DNA of 64,000 nucleotides from Pteria penguin (lineage: Eukaryota; Mollusca; Bivalvia; Pterioida; Pteriidae), in contig CM068581.1 of the NCBI GenBank assembly GCA_035048485.1, positions 65,112,381 through 65,176,380 on the forward strand. Reading direction: 5' to 3'. Within the stretch, counting starts at the first letter, position 1. Each line of letters opens with the position of its first letter. The notes under the pieces were generated by a model, which saw only the letters and a program-made list of their open reading frames with translations, was not told where the DNA came from and did no database searches. A program made the translations under genes and the position numbers. Below, piece by piece: positions 26,301 through 37,200 of the stretch.

Positions 26301-27996
26301 AAATTAGAAATTTATAATCTATAAATGTCTCATAATAACTACTGTAATGTACTTACATCCCACTAATCCCCAAATAACAACTGAACTTGCAGTGTCCATC
26401 GACAGAAAACTCTCACTTGTTTTACTAAAGTCCATTTCAGGATCGTTTAAAGTGTTGACTACATACTTAAATACAAAGGGTACTGCCAATGTACAGCCCT
26501 GAAATAAAGAAATGGACTTATTTTAATGGATGTAATATTAAAATTAATTTATAAGCCTATTTTCTATTAACATGCACAATTTATAAACATTGGAGACACG
26601 ATATTAATATGGATGTATTACAATGTATCTTAACGTTAATTTCATGGTCTCTAAGTTTCGAGATGCTTTCTTACATTGTTTTTTTCGATGTACTTTTTTA
26701 CTCAAGTTCATTATTTAGGATTAACGCTTATAACAGCTGGTAGAAAATACCTAAAACATTGTAAGGTGTTCACGGGTCTGAAAATTTGTGGAAAAAGTGT
26801 GGTTTTGTTATTATATACCACTGACTTCCCTTATGGAGAATTTTACAGAACATCATAATTGCACATATTTAACATTTTATCACACATACCTTTGATGCTG
26901 CCAAGAATGACATCGAAAGGACAAGACGAAACTTTCCTTTCCAGTTATCTTTCGGCCACAAGTTTTCACTGAGTAGATGAAGTACTTCTTTTGAGGAGAC
27001 CTCTGTGGGATCTACATCCTTTCTTTTGTTATCATGGTTATTTGGAGGCAAGTTTTGATAATTTCTCTCTTGGTTAACTGTTGAGACACCATATTGGTAT
27101 CTGCCAGAACGGAGATGCCAGAGTTTCTGAAAATAAATCATATACATTTATCTAACTTACTCTTTCTCGTTTTTGGTATGTTTAGTGCAAAAACAATAAA
27201 TAGAGATGTAAATGTTTGTCCCTTAGTTAAAAGTCAAACTGTATCAAGTGGGGTTTTGCTTGAAATACACTAACTTCTATGACATAAATTATGTACTATT
27301 TACTGAACGTAATTCTTACACACAAATGTCATGTTCAACATGAAATTGACTTGGTTATTTGTCTCCCCCCCACCCAAAAAACTTGACCTTTTGTGCACTA
27401 ATTATCAAAACATCAGACACATAAATTCTGATTTCGACAATGAAGAATTTTTCATTTATATGATTGATTGATTATTGTTTTACGTCACACCACGAATATT
27501 TCACGTACATGGTGACGGCATCTGCCTGTTGCGGAGCATACAAATTCTTACCTTTGCAACGGACCCACCCGAAGCAGTGAGGGATCTTTAACGTGCCATG
27601 CATACCATGACACAGGGCCTCAGATTTTACTGTCTCATCAGAAAGACATGACACCGGCATGACCAGAATGGGACTCGAACCCGGCCTCCTGATCAGGAGT
27701 CCAACGCGATACCACAAGGCCACGCCGGCTTTTCATTTATATGAAAACAGAGATAGTTACTCATTTGAGTAATTATCTCTCAAATGAGCGGTTGTCCCCA
27801 ACCAACCTGTTGAAGTGATTGACCGATATTTTGACCTTATGACATTTTAATATGTTTTCTTTCATAAACTCACAGAATTTTGTACAATTAGTTGGTGATG
27901 ATGGTGTGATCTACATTTTCCAGTAAAAGAAAATCCGCTTAAATTTATGTTTAGGCCAGAATTTTTGCATCTATGAAGAATTCTGACACACAACAT
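11387..27996 (-). CDS. ABCB7-like: ABCB7/ATM1-like mitochondrial ABC half-transporter (14 exons, divergent)
   Basis: The ABCB7/Atm1 family exports a glutathione-linked sulfur or iron-sulfur intermediate from the mitochondrial matrix. Coding exons, 5' to 3' on the minus strand: 27996-27874, 27126-26890, 26498-26357, 25738-25552, 24104-24023, 22531-22443, 22018-21931, 20390-20216, 19997-19840, 16758-16595, 15449-15320, 14596-14434, 13644-13541, 11614-11387. All junctions are GT-AG and in phase, giving 689 aa. Exon 1 is basic and has no Asp or Glu, as in a matrix presequence. The membrane domain contains [17 protein letters not shown] and NYDTVKYFQNE. The nucleotide-binding domain has Walker A GSSGSGKST (477-485), Q-loop Gln 525, signature LSSGQ (578-582), Walker B ITLYDE (Glu 603) and H-loop His 634. 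Odd points: signature and D-loop (ASQD) differ from the usual ABCB7 wording, one glutathione-contact position is Asp (D223), and no cysteine-rich tail follows. A diverged paralogue is possible. Confidence 0.88.
11940..12275. repeat. 74-bp minisatellite, about four copies
   Basis: The unit begins 'ctgtagagctggcatggagc' and recurs at about 12017, 12091, 12165 and 12241, with spacings of 74, 74 and 76 bp. It lies in the last intron of the ABCB7-like gene. A degraded SINE follows directly. Confidence 0.8.
12275..12500 (+). mobile_element. Degraded tRNA-derived SINE, family A
   Basis: The string 'gacatggcacataaaagatccctcactgcc' at about 12342-12372 matches the body of the family A SINE (compare 32530-32815). 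The tRNA-like head is hardly recognisable, so this is an old copy. It sits beside the 74-bp tandem repeat. Confidence 0.5.
13030..13460. repeat. About 150-bp tandem repeat, nearly three copies
   Basis: The phrase 'tttcagaaatgaccttgagt' recurs at about 13071, 13225 and 13373. Each copy is followed by 'ttggtgaagtatgatcaaattctgatgaaa...gtgtaggag'. The unit is part of the dispersed gaccttgacctt family and ends in a gacggacggat run. It lies directly downstream of ABCB7 exon 13 (13541-13644) in the intron. Confidence 0.75.
15525..15768 (-). mobile_element. tRNA-derived SINE, family A
   Basis: On the minus strand the head has an A-box-like TTGCTCAGTGGA and a B-box-like GGTTTGACTCC. The body contains the 'gcacataaaagatctttcgctgc' region and the tail ends in ATCAATCAATCA. 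Same family as 25070, 27464, 32530, 43975, 46305 and 60228. It lies in an ABCB7 intron. Confidence 0.75.
17040..17480. repeat. Dispersed gaccttgaccttt-type repeat
   Basis: Two diverged sub-repeats lie here (about 17060-17200 and 17200-17340). Each has 'tttgaccc.a.aat.a.tagggatcttcctct.a.taaa.tta'. The far end is a short inverted pair, 'tgccccctgccatacc' and 'ggcagggca'. Non-coding, in an intron of the ABCB7-like gene. Confidence 0.5.
19055..19475. repeat. Local duplication, two copies
   Basis: The order 'gtactgactttaggccaatt ... aaaaaatatggggc ... gtcaagctatgctttttctt ... taaaccagaattgaaagt' occurs twice. The second copy is expanded by an insertion of about 80 bp. It lies in an ABCB7 intron and carries no coding sequence. 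Confidence 0.7.
20499..21664 (-). mobile_element. MULE-type DNA transposon fragment with TIRs and 8-bp TSD
   Basis: The element starts TAGGGCTGCAATGATACAC and ends (other strand) TAGGGCTGAAACGATTAGC. It is flanked by GATATTAC at 20491-20498 and 21665-21672. The left end has tandem TATCACGATA-like words. Minus-strand coding runs from about 21560 ([18 protein letters not shown], like the end of a FLYWCH-type zinc finger) to 20589, with a frame shift near 21370-21390. The main frame, 21391-20570, has YLDGT and VLDFERAV, each with a putative catalytic Asp, then [14 protein letters not shown], the CxxH segment of MULE transposases. No complete transposase is left. It lies in an intron of the ABCB7-like gene, in the same orientation. 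Confidence 0.85.
22548..23497. mobile_element. Non-autonomous pogo/Tigger-like element with TA duplication
   Basis: The left end is TA plus CAGTCAAACTTCAATATC, and the right end (other strand) is TA plus CAGTCAAACCTCGTTATC. Sub-terminal copies of 'gatatctcgaa' are frequent. There is no transposase frame; only a GC-richer patch near 22770-22830 resembles the interior of the Tigger-like element at 48902. It lies in an ABCB7 intron close to exon 22443-22531. Confidence 0.8.
25062..25347 (-). mobile_element. tRNA-derived SINE, family A
   Basis: The head at the right end reads AGCTGGTGTGGCCCAGTGGA on the minus strand, with B-box GGTTGGACTCC. The body is the shared 'ggcacataattgatccctca' region and the tail is ATTGATTGATT-like. 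A short duplication, TTATATTGA, occurs at 25062-25070 and 25339-25347. Confidence 0.75.
27449..27744 (-). mobile_element. tRNA-derived SINE, family A, with 15-bp TSD
   Basis: TTTTCATTTATATGA flanks the copy at 27449-27463 and 27730-27744. On the minus strand the head reads GCCGGCGTGGCCTTGTGG with B-box GGTTCGAGTCC, followed by the family body (gcacgttaaagatccctcac) and an ATCAATCAATC tail. It lies in the first intron of the ABCB7-like gene. The intact duplication makes this one of the youngest copies. Confidence 0.85.
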
Positions 27997-28253
27997 TCTG
28001 CTAGCCTAAAGTGAAAGTGAAAATTGGATCACACTAATACTAGAAGATCAATGGAGACTTGAATGTACAAAAGTTATTTATATGCGAGCATATTTGCATA
28101 TCTTCTGTGATGACATATGAACTGAGTGTACACATATAGGAACTTATAAAATCTGTCTCTATATCCATTTTACAAAATCTATGTCAACAGACATAATGAA
28201 CAAAACCATTCCCGAAGAATAACGGTTTTCCATTTTCATTTTATACCGTGCTG
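27997..28253. promoter_or_regulatory. Probable bidirectional promoter between ABCB7-like and ARP6
   Basis: The ABCB7-like ATG (minus strand, 27994-27996) and the ARP6 ATG (plus strand, 28254-28256) face away from each other with 257 bp between. Both 5' untranslated regions and core promoters would have to fit here unless upstream non-coding exons exist. The stretch is AT-rich with no obvious CpG island. I see no clear TATA box at a fixed distance from either gene, and an octamer-like 'atttgcat' at about 28090. Inferred from the gene layout only. Confidence 0.55.
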
Positions 28254-31200
28254 ATGGCAACTATAGTATTGGATAACGGCGCCGGTCACGCAAAAGTTGG
28301 ATTCTCCACTGACAGTGAACCAAGGTTTCAAACTATTGTATGATAGAATCTGCTCCTCTTTAAATCATCGATCTGCATATGTAAATCAATACAACTGAAT
28401 CATACCATGAATTTCTGTAACAGTGACAGAGGAAATTCTAAAATTCAGTACAAATCATATGTTTTGAACTCATATCAGTAAATTAAAGTCTTTGTTTTTA
28501 ATTTCTTTGTCTTCTAGTTGAAGCAGAGACATATATATACAATGACTGGAAACTCCCTCTCAGCTCTTAGCAAAATGCTGGCGTGTGCTAACTGTCGGAG
28601 TAGCCCGGATGTAAACAACAGCCGTCCGCCATATTGTTCTTCATGAATCTCCGCTTGGAAACAATAAAGCCATAATATCGCAATGTTTTAAAGAATCGAC
28701 TAAAGAAGAAGTCTCCGATAAAACAATTAAGTTAAGAAAATATGATCTGATGCTTGAAATCCTTGGTCCACTGTGAATTTATTACAAAATGACCTCCCAT
28801 AATAAGACGCCATTTCCACAGCATGTGGTATACAAACAGACACTCGACAGCGTCATTGTCACAAGATTTTCTACTGACTTATCGTAATTCACTCGACAAT
28901 ATTTTGTTTGCAGGGTTATAGATATTCAATAAAATGTTTTGTGCATTTTTTATTGATCAGCTTGTTGTAAATACTGCACTACACACTTAGTAAAACGGGT
29001 ATATCGGCGACATTTTATTTTTCTGAACGGAGTCGCTGACATTGACCTTGTACAAATAGGTGTTAAAACAACACCGAATAATTCAATAACTAAGTACAGT
29101 CTCATGCTTATATGGTATGTGGGTTATTGATATTTGCTTTTTTGTCATTATAAGTATGATATGCGGTATATAAATGAATGTTTATAATCTTTAATTTCAT
29201 ACGAGTTGCAATTTCCGGTTTTGAAAAGAAAAGTGATACCCTTATATTTCCCAATTTTTTATATCTTTCTGAAGAGAAATTTTAGTTTTCACCATTTGAA
29301 ATAGTTTCAGTAATTAACGAGGGAATGCAAGCATGTGGTCTCACTTGGAAAAAACAAAGCAGTAATTTATTATTTAACACCTTTTTAGGTGCATTTTCAG
29401 TGGTCAAATAGCCCGATTCTCTACTGCTTATAGTAAATGATTATAGGATGTGGCACATCTGGCATGATATTTATCTTAAATGTATATATATATTTTTTTC
29501 TTTGATAATACTGCTTCTTTACATTCAATGCAACATAAGGGACCGTTTCGGGATATTTATTCCTAAACCACAGTAAATTAAAGAAAAAAAGGGGGGGGTA
29601 GATGGGCAATCCTCTTTGAGAAAATCGTTTGAAATGTATGGCATATTGCCATAATCTAATTGCCAAAAAAAAAAAAAATGATAAAATAAATAAATTATTT
29701 AAAAAAAAAATCAGAAGAATCTTAGCAGATATGTTTCTTACCTCTTGAATTGATCTGATCAAATTGGAGATCACTGTCCCATTGTAAAACATCCGAAATC
29801 ATCGGACCACACCGGCTTTGCAAATGACAGCATCTTTTTTTTTTATTTTGTTATTTACCGATCTTAATTGTTAAATAAACACTAATTAAGAATGGACGAT
29901 TTGTTGACTGCTTCTAGCCTATGGTTACATAATCAGTCTATGGTAACACCTGGTAATAAGAGGTGAAAACTGAAGCAGGTTAACCTGGATTGACATTAAC
30001 TAAAGCTGCTTTCTGTCTTTGATGAAATGAAAAGAAATGTTGAGTTCAAAAGAATTTTACTTTGAATGGGTAAAATGCTAAGAATAGTAATAATTATTAA
30101 AAAATGATAAAATTTCTTAAGTACGGGGCAGTTTGACCTTGTTAATTGTCGTGATATACAGACTTCACTCGACTATCGGCGCGGTCAATTTAAAGAGTAT
30201 TATGACCGCTAAGCGCGGCGAAACCTAATTTGCATAACAAAAGGGTGGGCAGCATGTTTCCGGAAGTAGTGGCTAGTTTCCAGTCTCTGTGTATATATGT
30301 CTCTGAGTTGAAGCAATAGACCTTTCACACTAACCTGTGCACCTTATGTTTTGATGAGGGGATGTATTTGCAGAGACCCATTACTTGGGCATTAGGAACA
30401 CCTTTTATTAACCTTGCATACTTAAAGATTATAATGAGCTGGCACTTATAGGTCTCCACACCTACTGCCTTCCACCAAAACATTAGGTCTGCAGTTTAGT
30501 GTGAAAGGGTCTATGGCTGTAGATCTAATTGATATAAAATATAATATATGACTGAAGTCCATTTGATCGGCAAAACACTGTCACTGACACTGATCTACAA
30601 ACTTCGCTACCAAATCAGTTTGCTGTTTACTGTTTACTCTGCGAACCTCACCACCAAATCAGTGCACCCGAAAAATTGTGAAAATTTTATATTTCTTAGA
30701 GAGAAAATAACATTAATGGCATTGACAATGATTTTTTCGCTCAAGCACAATAACAATTATTGGAAAAGCACATAGTATGATTACATCATCAAAGGACATG
30801 GCAGTAACAGTAATAGTGATATGAAAAATGCAACGAGATTTGAATGCATGAATAATGCCACCACACAAAATGACATTGCTTTTTTGTATATTATTAATTT
30901 TATAAATTGATAAAGACTATACCGGTAGATACATATATAGGGATAGTAATGCTACTTTCTCATAAACAAAAATCAATCAGAATGAAAATTTACCATTAAT
31001 TTATTCCTTATATTAATAGAAATCCAGACATCAAAATTTGAACATATGAAACAAATCTGTCAGCATTTCTAAGAGTAACAGATATGATGTTTTGAAAATT
31101 ATATCTTCTACAGAGAGTTCTGCCCATCAAATATTGTATTTGTTACAGTACATTGTTCTGTTATTAATTCTAACAAATTTTGTATCATTACTTATATGAC

Positions 31201-34200
31201 AAAATGAATAATTTGATTGAAATATAAGGGTTTCTGGGTGATAAATTTAGAAATACAAAAACAGTTACAAAGTTTTAGGTGCATTGATTCAATATGTTAA
31301 GTCTAGGGAACCAGAGCTTTATGAAAAAAATAATTGTCAATGAATGTCCAAGAAAATGTTGAACTTAAAGTTTGTATATTCTTACGTTAGTTAGCGTCTG
31401 GTGTTACAGTTTGATGCTAATTAACTTCTTCCATGTATTTGATTTTCACTTTCTAACATATTACCAGTACATCTAGTTTGTTCATGACTGTTAACAGTGG
31501 GTTTTTTTTTTCATATCTCATCTGTTATAGCGACCCTTCCCAATGGAAATGTTATTGGGTTTTCCAAAAATTTGTCTTAAAATTTTCCCCTGACATTGAT
31601 CTTATAGCAATATACAAATAAGACAAAAAATTCCCAAAATAAAAGGTACAGGCACCTTTGAAATAATAAAAAAGAAATGGTAAGAAGAAATACATTTGCA
31701 TGAAAAAATTCAGAGGTTTGAAAACTGATAAAGTGCTAGCATCGGTAAATCTAAAAAAAACTTCGCTTTGTACTAAATTCCTTAGCAGTTAGGTAAGCCA
31801 ATGATAAATGCCAGGCAGTTCCGTAATGTGTACAGCTATGGCGGAATATTTAAATAGAAGTTTAAATACACATGTCTGTATGTACTCATTTATTGTATTA
31901 TGGCAATAAATATGTACACTGTTTGATGCCAAAAATATTTCATACTTTAATATGTAATGCAATGCCGACCCTCAGGAGCCAAGTATCAAAAACTAAACCA
32001 TATACTGATACAGAAAAAATAAAAGATTTTGATTAGAAAATGTTTTGCAATTCATAAAAGCAGTTTGCTCTTTTAATTGAAAAAGAAGAAACATTTGGCA
32101 CCCTTTTGATTGAAATATATGTAAGGTAACATCTTACATGTACCCGGTAATTGACCTGCAATGCAAAAGATGCCATCAACAAATGCATTGTTTTTTGTGT
32201 GGACAATTTTGGCTTCTTGTCTCTCATTATGATTTAAACTTTTTGCATTTCATTCCCTTTTAACCTACTTCAGTCAACACCAATTAGTGTAGTTAAGAAG
32301 GTTCAGAAGTTTACTGAAAATTAATTTTCATTTCTTCATGTTTTTTCTCTCACTTTTTAAGGATCATCCCTAATTGTGTAACAAAAGCCAAAAATGTACG
32401 AACAAGGATATTTATTGGAGACCAGATTGATGAATGTAAAGATCTCTCAGGACTTTATTATCTGCTTCCTTTCCAAAAAGTGAGTACAGTTTAGTGTATA
32501 TACATGGTAACCCGATACCGGTATTTATTCGGAGCTCGTTTAGCTCAAACTATTAGGTAATTAGCTTGTGAACCAGAGGTCACAGATTTGAGTCTGACTA
32601 GTGGCTTCTTGTTACATGTATCCCGTCTCTCAGAGGAGGCTGAAAACTGAAGCCATGTGTCATGGGAGGCATGGCACGTAAAAGATCCCTCACTGCTGTA
32701 TATGGGCCCATTGCAAAGGTATAAATTCTATGCAGTGCATCAGGCAGATGCCGTCACCTTATAACTGTAATGATCTTGGTGTGACTTAAAACAAGAATCT
32801 CACAAACAGGGATTTATTGCTTGTGTTCAAAAGATATTTTTATAAGAATACAGGTAATTGTTAAGGTAGAACCTCTTACTGCACCTTGATCTGTATTCTA
32901 CTACTATAGCTTATTTGGACCTGTAAATGTTATATATACTTCAGTTTACAATGTACTACCTCAATCTTCATACAGTATCATGTATGACGATGTACATTGT
33001 ATGTAAATCTTTTCCGATGTGATTAAACATAGCAATTTCAAACTACGATTAAAAAGTTTTTAAAATTTTAACATCATTAGTATTTTCTACACACATATTT
33101 CATTGAACTGTTGAACTGTACACAAAAAGCTTCAGCTGCAATCTGTGAGATGTCAGACACTGTAATAATCCTTGTACCATGTAGCATTGTTCATTTATCT
33201 AATCAACTATAACTAAAATTAACTTAATATTCACAGGGTTACTTGATCAATTGGGAGATCGAAAGACAAGTATGGGATTACATGTTTGGCAAAAGTTTGT
33301 TGAAGGTGAGAATCAACAACATCAAGGGATATGTATGATGTCATGGGATTTTATTTTCTGTGGGTCAGGATCAGTTTTGAGAGTGATTTAAGACTCAATT
33401 TTGTAATGACTGAGTTTTATGTATTTTGAACTTCTGTAGCATTATCATTGTTGAGTAGGTAAACAAAACTTAATAACAAAAATTTGTGTAATATGCCAAA
33501 GGTTTGTGCCAGTGTAAGTTTGTAATTCCAAATGCAATGATAATACTCTAGGTTTTCATCATTGTGACCTTTTCACCCTTTTGTGGACTTCTCTGAAATA
33601 AATTACATTTAAGGAATGAGATAAATAATTTATTTTTCTATGGAGGTATAGAAGTAAAACCGCTTTACAAACTGTATAATCTGCGAAGCGGATTATACAA
33701 AGTTTTTAAATCGGTTTTACTTCTATACCTCCATAGAAAAATAAATTATTAATTTCATTCCTTGTAATTTAATTATTTCCATTAATATAAACAAACGTTT
33801 GATGAAATTTGAAATATTTATTGTAAATAAGGAATTCTTAAATTTAGCGCATTGATAGTCATGCCAACCAATCAAAATTAATGGCTTATCATAGAACGTC
33901 TAACGATAGGCGTGGCCAATTATCACATGACATTTTTTACTTCCATCGAGGTATAAACGAAATTTTTTTATATATGGTTAAATAGGCTTTATACAGCGTT
34001 TGCCTCTGAAATTAAATTATTCTGAATTACAGGTTGATTTCAATGAGACAAGCATCATGGTCACAGAACCCTACTTTAACTTCAGCTCTATCCAAGAAGC
34101 CATGAATGAAGTCTTCTTTGAGGAATATGCTTTTAAATCTGTGTGTAGAACAAATGGTAAATAAAACTTAAAAGTTCATTGCCATAAAAACTTAACAGGT

Positions 34201-37200
34201 CATTGCCATTAAAAACTTAACAGGTCATTGCCATAAAAACTTAACAGGTCATTGCCATAAGACTCATCAGTTCAGTGCCATAAAGCTCAATAATTTATTG
34301 CCATAGATTTAAAAGTGCATTGCCATAATGATAAAACTTAATGGTACATAGCCATAAAACTTAATAGTACACTGCATACTAGTAAATAGTATATATTTTA
34401 CTGTAGGAATATACTTTCTCAAAGTGGGGCATATCTTTTATTTTAAATTAAACTTTATTTATTTTACAACGATTAAGAAACAAGTTAACAACTTATTTGA
34501 ATCTTGCTCGTTGGCACAAATCTTGGGGTAAGGGTGTTGTTTGTGTGGGAGGAAACCGGAGTACCCAGAGAAAACCCACGAAGCCAGGTTGGCGACAGCC
34601 TCACTATATCTCATGTACCACACCGGGAATCGAACCCGGGTCGCATTGGTGAGAAGCGAGTGCGCTACCAACTGTGCTATCTGGCCCCCATAATATGGGC
34701 ATAATATTGGAATTGGAAGAAAATATGAAATACCTAATTATTATGACCTCGCTGGATTCATGGTGGTGCAAAATGTGTTAGGAATGAAGGTTAGGAGATA
34801 CTTGTATAGCAGGAGCCTTGGTCAAAAAGTAAATTATTATCCATAAAATTCCTTAGCTGCCCAAAGTGTGACTAGCACTAGATCTTGATTCGTGTCATAT
34901 GCAGACTGCCACAAAATAAATGTAAAATTCTGAATTTAGCAAGATCAAATGAAAACAAAGAAATGAGAAATGTGTTAATTTTCAGCATCTCAGCTCAGTC
35001 AGTTTAAATACCACAAGGAGCAATCCCCTCCAAAGCCTTGTTCCGTCATTGTGGACACTGGCTACTCATTCTCACATATCATACCTTATTACCACGGAAA
35101 GAAGCTAACACCTGCAGTGAAAAGGTACGTAGAAGAGGTGTGATGAATGGAAGTATGTGATATGATGGAGAAGAGTGATGGAAATGCAAGATGAAAAAAA
35201 TATGACTTCGGTTTTTAAGTGAAAGGATCCAGGTGTTAAAACAAAGAAAAATACAAATCAATTGAATATACTGGGTATATGATTACGCAAACCATTTTGA
35301 TTCCAATATTCTTAAATTACATTATAACACAGTATTTTTTATTTTTGCACTCTTTTGTCCTTCGAATAATTGAAGTTTGAATGTGGAGGTTTTGTTAATT
35401 TTTTTCATCTTATTTACATTATTAGAGTTAATGTTGGAGGAAAAGTGCTCACCAACCATCTGAAAGAAATTATCTCCTACAGGTAAATGAATTGTATTAT
35501 TCTAGACCAGGAGTCAAATATATTTGATAACACTCATAGTATCTTGTGTGCTGGTTTTCCCCTGTTTTCAAAGAAAAATGTCTTAGACGTTTCTTCAAAA
35601 TGTGAAAAACTCTATAGGGATATGAGACCTTGATGGCTGAGAGGCGCGAAGTGCTGCATTTCAGCTTTTCACTGAAAAACTTTATTTGATTCTTATTAGG
35701 ATAAATGGGAGCTTAATAAATGAATTTGCAGAAGATACTTTGGTTTAGTCCAATACACAACTCTGGTCTTAACCTATAGGTGAAATAATCCCCATGTAAG
35801 TGTTTATTTATATACCGGTACATGTGCCATGTTACCTCTAGTATCAAAATAGGCACTTGAGTAACAAGACAAAAATATGTATATTTAATGTTTTATATTT
35901 TAATAACACAATTCATGCTAATGTTTTGTATTTTTTGTATACCTGGATCATTGAGATTGACTTCTAATCTGAAGGTTGATATCAGAACCTCACTGTGTCA
36001 TTGTGTTAAATGCATGTCTTACACTTTGGACATACAGCTTATGCTAATATCAAAGATGTACCTAACATTTTGAAGGTTCTTAACTTTGGAACATGAGGGT
36101 ACTTGTTAGCCATTCAAACCTCTTTCCACAATGTTGTATAACAAAGTTCTAGCGGCCATCTATCTATGCTTATATTTGTTTGTATTCAGACAGTTGATGG
36201 TGATGGATGAAACTTACGTTATTAACCAACTGAAGGAAGATGTGTGTTATGTATCCTCACAGTTTCATAAAGACATGGATATAGCAAGGTAAAATACACT
36301 CTTCATATGGATATAGCCAGGTAAAATACACTCTTTATATGGATATAGCCAGGTAAAACACACTCTTCATATGGATATGGCCAGGTAAAATACACTTTTC
36401 ATATGGATATAGCCAGGTAAAATACACTCTTCATATGGATATAGCCAGGAAAAATACACTTTTCATATGGATATAGCCAGATAAAATACACTCTTCACAT
36501 GGATATATACAGGTAAAATGACCTCTTCATATGGATATAGCCAGGTAAAACACTCTTTATATGGATATAGTCAGGTTTAATACACTCTTCATATGGATAT
36601 AGCCAGGTAAAATACACTCTTCATATGAATATAGCCAGGTAAAACACTCTTTATATGAATATAGCCAGGTAAAATACACTCTTCATATGGATATAGTCAG
36701 GTAAAATACACTTTTCATATGGATATAACCAGGTAAAATACACTATTCATATGATATAGCTAGGTAAAATACACTCTTCATATGGATATAGCCAGGTAAA
36801 ATACACTCTTCATATGAATATAGCCAGGTAAAACACTCTTTATATGAATATAGCCAGGTAAAATACACTCTTCATATGGATTTAGTGAGGTAAAATACAC
36901 TCTTCATATGAATATAGCCAGGTAAAATACACTCTTCATATGGATATAGTCAGGTAAAATACACTCTTCATATGGATATAGCCAGGTAAAACACTTTATA
37001 TGAATATAGCCAGGTAAAATACACTCTTTATATGGATATAGCCAGGTTGAATACACTCTTTATATGGTTATAGCCAGGTAAAAAGTACTCTTTATATAGT
37101 TGTAGCCAGGTTCTGCATTCTTCATGTGCATGCAGCCAAGTAAAATACACTCCTATTGTCAGGTAAAATATACTCAGCTATATCTGTTTCGCTAGAACAA

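Noticed and set aside
29421..29792. 123-codon minus-strand frame
   Set aside because: It lies inside the non-autonomous hAT element, is rich in Phe, Ile and Lys from A/T runs, and has no family resemblance.
34600..34690. True tRNA gene on the minus strand
   Set aside because: A- and B-boxes are present, but the sequence continues into a repeated core shared with 62535-62690, so it is a SINE head.
36289..37170. Possible CRISPR-like array
   Set aside because: The units are tandem without unique spacers and derive from the exon 7 border of an animal gene.
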